Made by a program: the position numbers and the translations under genes
NCBI GenBank assembly: GCA_035649575.1
Contig: DASRJH010000262.1
Location: forward strand, 1 to 19,622
Length of the DNA stretch: 19,622 nt
Direction: 5' to 3'
From: DASVAL01 sp035649575
Lineage (GTDB): Bacteria; Planctomycetota; UBA1135; UBA2386
Shown here: positions 15,966 through 19,622 of the stretch, piece after piece
Layout: each line of letters begins with the position of its first letter
How positions within the stretch are numbered: the stretch's first letter is position 1
Notes under the pieces: model-generated
What the model was told of the DNA's origin: nothing
The model's database searches: none
Seen by the model: only the letters and a program-made list of their open reading frames with translations

Positions 15966-16145
15966 CTTCGAGGCGAAGGGCTCGAGTGCACTCGGACGCG
16001 TGAGGTGCGCACGGTTCTTGACGGAAGTCGCGCGAGCCATGGGCCTCGCAGACTCGACCCTGCCACGTACTATGAGGAACCCCGCCTTCGGACGACGGCG
16101 TCTGACCAGCGTCTCAATGCGCTCACCACATTTGATCCGAGTAAC

Positions 16146-17231
16146 ATGAACCTGCGAATCCTGTCCCTGCTCGCATTCTCTTCTCTCGCCGCGCAAGGGG
16201 TGGAGATTTATTCGAACGGCCCGATCGTCACTCACGCGACCGGTGGCTTTGGCCTCAACCCGGTCAGCATCCTCCAGAACTTGGCGCCGCCCGCCGGTCT
16301 CGGCAACAACGAGTATGGGTATGGTGCCCAGGTAGGTACCAACTCGCTGGCCGATGACTTCGCGGTCCATGGCACCTGGACAGTCAACGCAATCGAGGTG
16401 TTTGGTTACGCGACCTTTGTTCCTGCTCCGAGCTGCACTGACGTCCGCATCGCGATCTACAACAACCGGCCAGACCAGGGTGGCGTGCCGATCGCAGGTA
16501 GTCCTGTCTTCACGAACAACCTGTTCACCACCGCGGGCTACACGGTGACCAACACCATGACGACCATCCGTCGAGCCGTGCAGGTCAGCCCTTTGGACAA
16601 CGACCGCATTGTGCAGTCGGTCAGGATCACTCTGCCGGCTCCGCTCATCCTGAACTCGGGTGTGTACTGGCTGCGATTCCAGTACGCGGGCATCAACTTC
16701 TGCCCCCCGGTGACGACTTCCTTCCAGAACTTCACCGGCTTCGCGTTGCAGTTCGTGGGGCCTGCTCCTGGCACGTGGTCGCCGGTGATGGACCCCGTGG
16801 GCGGGCCGGGCCCGCAGAAGGGCATCCCGTTCAAACTCTACGGCTCTTCGACGTCCGTGCCCGGCGCCATCATGAATCTCGGCGGCGGGTGCGACACGGC
16901 CTCGATCACGGTCGCCGGACAGCCGGCCATGGGCGGCTACGTGCGCGCGGAACTCGGCAATCTCAACCCGCAGCACCTCCCGGTGATCATCGTCGGTTTC
17001 AACGACCCGAACGCCCCACTGGGCGTGTGCTCCTGCACCAATCACGCGACCCTCGACATCCTGAACGTCGGTTCGGTGTTCTCGTTCGCGTCGCCGATGT
17101 CGGCGAACCTCGTCGGGTTCCAGTTCTTCATCCAGGGTGCTCAGCTCGACCTGGCGTCCGTCGGTGGCGCGCCTTGCAACCTGGGACTCCGGTACGGGCT
17201 CACGGACGGGTACCGCTGGCGCGCCTACTGA
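16146..17231 (+). CDS. secreted beta-sandwich protein with shared C-terminal domain
   Basis: 361 residues from ATG 16146, chosen because it gives a signal peptide (MNLRILSLLAFSSLAAQG); the open frame continues upstream without coding character. The body (about 20-235) is beta-rich. It reads SLADDFAVHGTWTVNAIEVF, then CTDVRIAIYNNRPDQGGVPI, then SGVYWLRFQYAG. This is a jelly-roll-like pattern I associate with planctomycete extracellular proteins of unknown function. The tail (about 245-350) has GGGCDTASITV, LGNLNP, VCSC and FFIQG, aligning with the tails of the protease and the Kelch protein; it is the most divergent of the three. The FG[ST]GC opening is replaced by GGGCD. Codon use is visibly more relaxed (more A/T third bases) than in hisS or polA. 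It is probably exported; no catalytic motif was seen. Confidence 0.82.
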   Translation: MNLRILSLLAFSSLAAQGVEIYSNGPIVTHATGGFGLNPVSILQNLAPPAGLGNNEYGYGAQVGTNSLADDFAVHGTWTVNAIEVFGYATFVPAPSCTDVRIAIYNNRPDQGGVPIAGSPVFTNNLFTTAGYTVTNTMTTIRRAVQVSPLDNDRIVQSVRITLPAPLILNSGVYWLRFQYAGINFCPPVTTSFQNFTGFALQFVGPAPGTWSPVMDPVGGPGPQKGIPFKLYGSSTSVPGAIMNLGGGCDTASITVAGQPAMGGYVRAELGNLNPQHLPVIIVGFNDPNAPLGVCSCTNHATLDILNVGSVFSFASPMSANLVGFQFFIQGAQLDLASVGGAPCNLGLRYGLTDGYRWRAY

Positions 17232-17669
17232 TCGCGCCGCCTCATCAGCTCGTGGCCTGAACCCGACTCCAACGGCGTGCCGAGACCTTCGGGCGATCAC
17301 TCGATCGAAGCCGACCGGGTCTCGCGCGCAAGTTGACCTACCACGCCTTCAACGGAGGAGTCGATCGCGGGCTGGAAGGAGTTCGCTCGAGGTCATCCGC
17401 GACAAGAACGACAACTCATCATCGTCTGCTCGATCGAGAACTGCGATCCGATGGGATTGCACACGGGTGACTCGATCACGGTCGCGCCGGCGCAGACGTT
17501 GAGCGAGCGGCGTGAAGCGGCTCGGTCACGGGCGAAATGGCTGGGGCACGGACATCCTACAGGTGTGCCTCCGCCGGTGTTGATGAGTCAGGTGTTGTTG
17601 AAGGCGTTTGCGGATGCGCCAGGATCGACAAGTGCGTCGCGGGTGGCCGGGGGGCCTGCAGAAGCCGAT
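17232..17669. other. gene-poor spacer with a carB relic
   Basis: 438 bp without an intact gene. The first 85 bp have no recognisable content. About 17318-17510 is a frameshifted fragment of carB, described separately. From 17511 to about 17660 the base composition shifts to less GC-rich sequence, with no codon bias in any frame and no recognisable motif. The right edge runs into the 3' hairpin of the fkbM-type gene. Confidence 0.65.
17318..17510 (+). pseudogene. carB: relic of carbamoyl-phosphate synthase large subunit (carB fragment)
   Basis: Three consecutive frame segments spell a conserved block of the first ATP-grasp half of CarB. TEESIAGWKEF is at 17352-17384. After a shift, LEVIRDKNDN is at 17386-17415. 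After a second shift, IIVCSIEN runs from 17418, followed by C and then DPMGLHTGDSITVAPAQTL, ending at 17501. E. coli CarB carries the same order (IGWKEYEMEVVRDKNDN, CIIVCSIEN, then MGIHTGDSITVAPAQTL), at roughly residues 205-255 of about 1070. The shifts fit loss of two bases after 17384 and of one base near 17416, which together restore frame. A weaker match just upstream contains a TGA (17333-17335). No CarB sequence continues beyond about 17510, so it is a short, broken piece and not functional. Confidence 0.85.
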
Positions 17670-17681
17670 TCAGGGCTTCTG
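17659..17681 (-). terminator. hairpin spanning the stop codon of the FkbM-type gene
   Basis: CAGAAGCC (17659-17666) pairs perfectly with GGCTTCTG (17674-17681) around a 7-nt loop. On the minus strand the last two sense codons before the final Pro lie in the 5' arm, and the TGA stop (17672-17670) lies in the loop. A C-rich rather than U-rich tract follows, so this is a candidate terminator or mRNA 3'-end structure rather than a classical one. Confidence 0.4.
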
Positions 17682-18491
17682 CCAGATCAGGTCCAGGCGG
17701 CGGTCCGATGCCGCCGCCCCGAGCAGCGCCTCGGGCCGCAGCACGCCGCCCGCGAACTGGTGCGACGCGAAGCCAGCATTGCGGAACAACCGCAGGAACG
17801 ACTCGGGGTCGATGCCGGCCCTTCTCATGTATTTCGGCGCGAACTCCGCGACGACCACAGGCCGCCCCGCGAGCAGGCGCTGCGCGCCGCGCAACGCAGG
17901 CAACTCGTAGCCTTCGACGTCGATCTTGACGAAATCGACCTGCTCGGGCTGCACGCCGACCGCCGGCAGGAACTCGTCGAGCGCGACCACGCGCACGTCG
18001 ATCGGCGTGCACCCCGCCTGCGCGACGAGCGAGTGCCGGCCCATGTTCTTCTCGGCGTACGGAAAGAGCTGCATCGTGCCGCTGCGCTCTGCCACGGCGA
18101 CCGGATGCACGGTGACGTTCGCGATGGCGTTCTGCTGCAGGTTCTCGCGCAGCAGCGCCAGGTTGCGCGGTTCGGGCTCGAACGCGTGGATGCGAGCGTT
18201 CGGATAGCGCTTGCCGAGCAGCATCGAGTACCAACCGAGGTTCGCGCCGATGTCGAGCAGCACCGCGTCGTCGCGCAGCGACAAGTGCCGCAGCATGAAC
18301 TCGGTCAGGTCGCGCTCGTAGACGCCGCGCTTGAACAGGTGGCGGCCGAGGAAGTCGCGCGAGTAGGCGCGCACGCGCAGACCCGTCGGTTCGACCATCG
18401 CCGTGATCAGGCTCTGGCGCAGCACGTAGCGCCGCACGAAGTACTGCAGGCTGCGCCAGCTGGTCCGGTGCTCCTCGGGTAGTGCCAGCAT
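17670..18491 (-). CDS. FkbM family SAM-dependent methyltransferase
   Basis: 273 residues from ATG at 18491. The Rossmann methyltransferase core is clear. SAM-binding motif I is VLLDIGANLGWYSMLLG (77-93), the acidic second strand is IHAFEPEPRNLALLRENL (101-118), and the FkbM signature FVKIDVEGYELPALRGA lies at 187-203. VVAEFAP follows. The family transfers methyl groups, often to hydroxyls of sugars or polyketides, and is common in polysaccharide and envelope gene sets; the acceptor here cannot be read. The first 60 residues are a basic amphipathic N-terminal extension. The gene starts 16 bp after the recJ stop on the same strand, so it is probably the distal gene of a recJ transcript. No glycosyltransferase neighbours are visible. 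Confidence 0.9.
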   Translation of the reverse strand: MLALPEEHRTSWRSLQYFVRRYVLRQSLITAMVEPTGLRVRAYSRDFLGRHLFKRGVYERDLTEFMLRHLSLRDDAVLLDIGANLGWYSMLLGKRYPNARIHAFEPEPRNLALLRENLQQNAIANVTVHPVAVAERSGTMQLFPYAEKNMGRHSLVAQAGCTPIDVRVVALDEFLPAVGVQPEQVDFVKIDVEGYELPALRGAQRLLAGRPVVVAEFAPKYMRRAGIDPESFLRLFRNAGFASHQFAGGVLRPEALLGAAASDRRLDLIWQKP

Positions 18492-18507
18492 GATCGGGTC
18501 CTACCCT

Positions 18508-19622
18508 TCAGCTGCCGTCGCCGGTCATCTCGTGCACGTCGAGCTGCACCGGGCCTTCCTCGCCGCGCGGGTTGACCCTTGGCGAATAGACGATCGTCCA
18601 GGGGCCGGGCCGGTTGCGCATCTCCTCGAACCGCGCGACCCCGCGCACGAGCCGCGCCGGCAGGATCTGGCCGTCGCCGAGCACACGCAGCTTCAGATCG
18701 GTGCCGCGATCGTCGGTCAACGGGTTGCCGACGGTGCGCACGCCGCTGGTGCAGAAGCGCGGCCGGCGGTGGCCCTGGCCGAACGGCCCGAGCATGTCGA
18801 GCCGGCGCACGCTGTGCGGATCGAGCTCGGCGAACGCCGCGGTGCCGTCGACGGGGTCGGGCGCTTCGGTCGGGCCGAGCTCGAGGCAGGCTGCGTTGAA
18901 GCGCGCGCGGAACGCTTCGAACTGGTCGCGGCGCAGCTCGAGTCCCGCGGCGGCCGCGTGACCGCCGTGCGCCATCAAGTGCGCGCCGCAGGCGGCGAGC
19001 GCGTGGCGCAGGTGCAGCCCCGAGACACAACGCCCCGAACCGCGGCCGGTCTCGCCCTTCCACGCGATCAGGATCGCGGGCTTGCCCGTCGTCTCGGTGA
19101 CGCGCGCCGCGACGATGCCGAGCACGCCGGCGTGCCAGTTGTCGCCCGCGAGCACGACGGTGGGGTCCGTGACCGACGCGGCGAGCTGCATCACTTCGTC
19201 CTGCAGCTGGCGCTCGACGACGCGACGCGCGTCGTTGTGGCGTTCGAGCACCTTGGCCGCGACCTGCGCTTCGCAGTAGCCGGGCGCACAGAGCAGTGTC
19301 ACCGCGTCGAGCGCGTGGCCGACGCGTCCCGCGGCGTTGATCAGCGGCGCGATCCGGAACCCGACGTCCTCGGCGTCGGCGCCGCGGTGCAGCAGCCCGG
19401 CCGAGTCGAGCAGCGCGCGGATGCCGGGGTTGCGGCTGTTCGCGAGCGCGCGCAGGCCGTGGAAGACGAGCGTGCGGTTCTCGCCACAAAGCGGCGCTAC
19501 GTCGGCGATCGTGCCGAGCGCCGTGTAGGCCATCGCGTCGGTCAGGAACTCCGCGAACTCGGGGCTCTGCAGCATGCCGCCCGACAACGAGGCGCCGAGC
19601 GCCGCCGCGAGCCGGAACGCGA
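18508..19622 (-). CDS. recJ: single-stranded-DNA-specific exonuclease RecJ (5' partial)
   Basis: The frame is open to the right edge of the window, so the N-terminal DHH part is missing and about 370 codons are visible. RecJ degrades single-stranded DNA 5' to 3' in recombination and mismatch repair. Visible family blocks are TALGTIADVAPLCGENR, FRIAPLINAAGRVGHALDAV, a long helix (AAKVLERHNDARRVVERQL), the DHHA1 domain with WHAGVLGIVAARV, then GRGSGRCVSGLHLRHAL, and the MAHGGHAAAAGLEL motif. A C-terminal OB-like domain follows (LDMLGPFGQGHRRPRFCTSGV). There is no sign of truncation at the 3' end. A TTG at 19587 is internal, since RecJ-like sequence (AFRLAAALGAS) continues upstream of it. Confidence 0.95.
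   Translation of the reverse strand, partial: AFRLAAALGASLSGGMLQSPEFAEFLTDAMAYTALGTIADVAPLCGENRTLVFHGLRALANSRNPGIRALLDSAGLLHRGADAEDVGFRIAPLINAAGRVGHALDAVTLLCAPGYCEAQVAAKVLERHNDARRVVERQLQDEVMQLAASVTDPTVVLAGDNWHAGVLGIVAARVTETTGKPAILIAWKGETGRGSGRCVSGLHLRHALAACGAHLMAHGGHAAAAGLELRRDQFEAFRARFNAACLELGPTEAPDPVDGTAAFAELDPHSVRRLDMLGPFGQGHRRPRFCTSGVRTVGNPLTDDRGTDLKLRVLGDGQILPARLVRGVARFEEMRNRPGPWTIVYSPRVNPRGEEGPVQLDVHEMTGDGS

Larger units (their letters stand above)
15594..16145. other. gene-poor spacer between dedA and the beta-sandwich protein gene
   Basis: 552 bp with no confident gene. The first 220 bp are very GC-rich and hold one small candidate ORF (15612-15815). The remainder has lower GC, mixed reading frames and no recognisable domain. 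A hairpin lies at 15946-15965. Open frames cross it on both strands, but their translations are Arg/Ala-rich shadow sequence. The promoter of the 16146 gene should lie at the right end; no convincing -35/-10 pair was found. Confidence 0.6.

Noticed and set aside
17511..17660. Possible coding sequence or att site in the less GC-rich stretch after the carB relic
   Set aside because: No codon bias, no domain, no direct repeats or integrase nearby.
17451..18482. 343-codon + strand frame from the carB relic across the fkbM-type gene
   Set aside because: Only its first 20 residues are CarB-like; the rest is antisense to a clear FkbM methyltransferase.

Overview
The window looks like chromosomal DNA from a high-GC member of the Planctomycetota, probably an uncultured or deep lineage. 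Four things point there. The heme protein at the left edge has a Planctomycetes/Verrucomicrobia-type heme-binding domain (TIGR02603-like). Three secreted proteins end in the same kind of C-terminal beta-rich domain (FG[ST]GC / PNP / GxPGC / QG motifs). A sigma factor is fused to a membrane anchor and carboxypeptidase-regulatory-like repeats. Shine-Dalgarno sequences are mostly weak or absent. No rRNA, tRNA, CRISPR array, phage module or transposase was found.

Layout, left to right. (1) 1-960 (+) is the 3' part of a c-type heme protein; it converges on an MscS-family channel at 992-2650 (-). (2) hisS at 2778-4121 (+) diverges from the channel gene and is followed 7 bp later by an unrecognised helical protein, 4129-5154 (+). 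(3) 5316-7694 (+) is a secreted lysyl-endopeptidase-like serine protease with a nidogen-like region and the shared C-terminal domain. (4) 7695-7816 is a compact, highly structured repeat element between two identical 20-bp palindromic copies. (5) 7915-10467 (+) is the membrane-anchored sigma-factor fusion; it converges, with an 8-bp gap, on polA at 10476-13199 (-). (6) 13459-14859 (+) is a secreted six-blade Kelch protein; 14943-15593 (+) is a DedA membrane protein, possibly followed by a very small ORF. (7) 15594-17669 is gene-poor. It holds one secreted beta-sandwich protein (16146-17231) and, at about 17318-17510, a frameshifted relic of carB (carbamoyl-phosphate synthase large subunit). 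(8) The right end is recJ (partial, -) followed 16 bp later by an FkbM-type methyltransferase (-), probably one transcript.

Housekeeping functions (HisRS, PolA, RecJ) are interleaved with surface and envelope functions (protease, Kelch protein, beta-sandwich protein, MscS, DedA, anchored sigma factor). There is no obvious single pathway or operon beyond hisS plus its follower and recJ-fkbM. The items most worth a second look are the one-polypeptide sigma/sensor fusion, the structured repeat element in front of it, the carB relic, the natural Tyr at the nucleotide-selectivity position of PolA together with its degraded proofreading site, and the C-terminal domain shared by the three secreted proteins.
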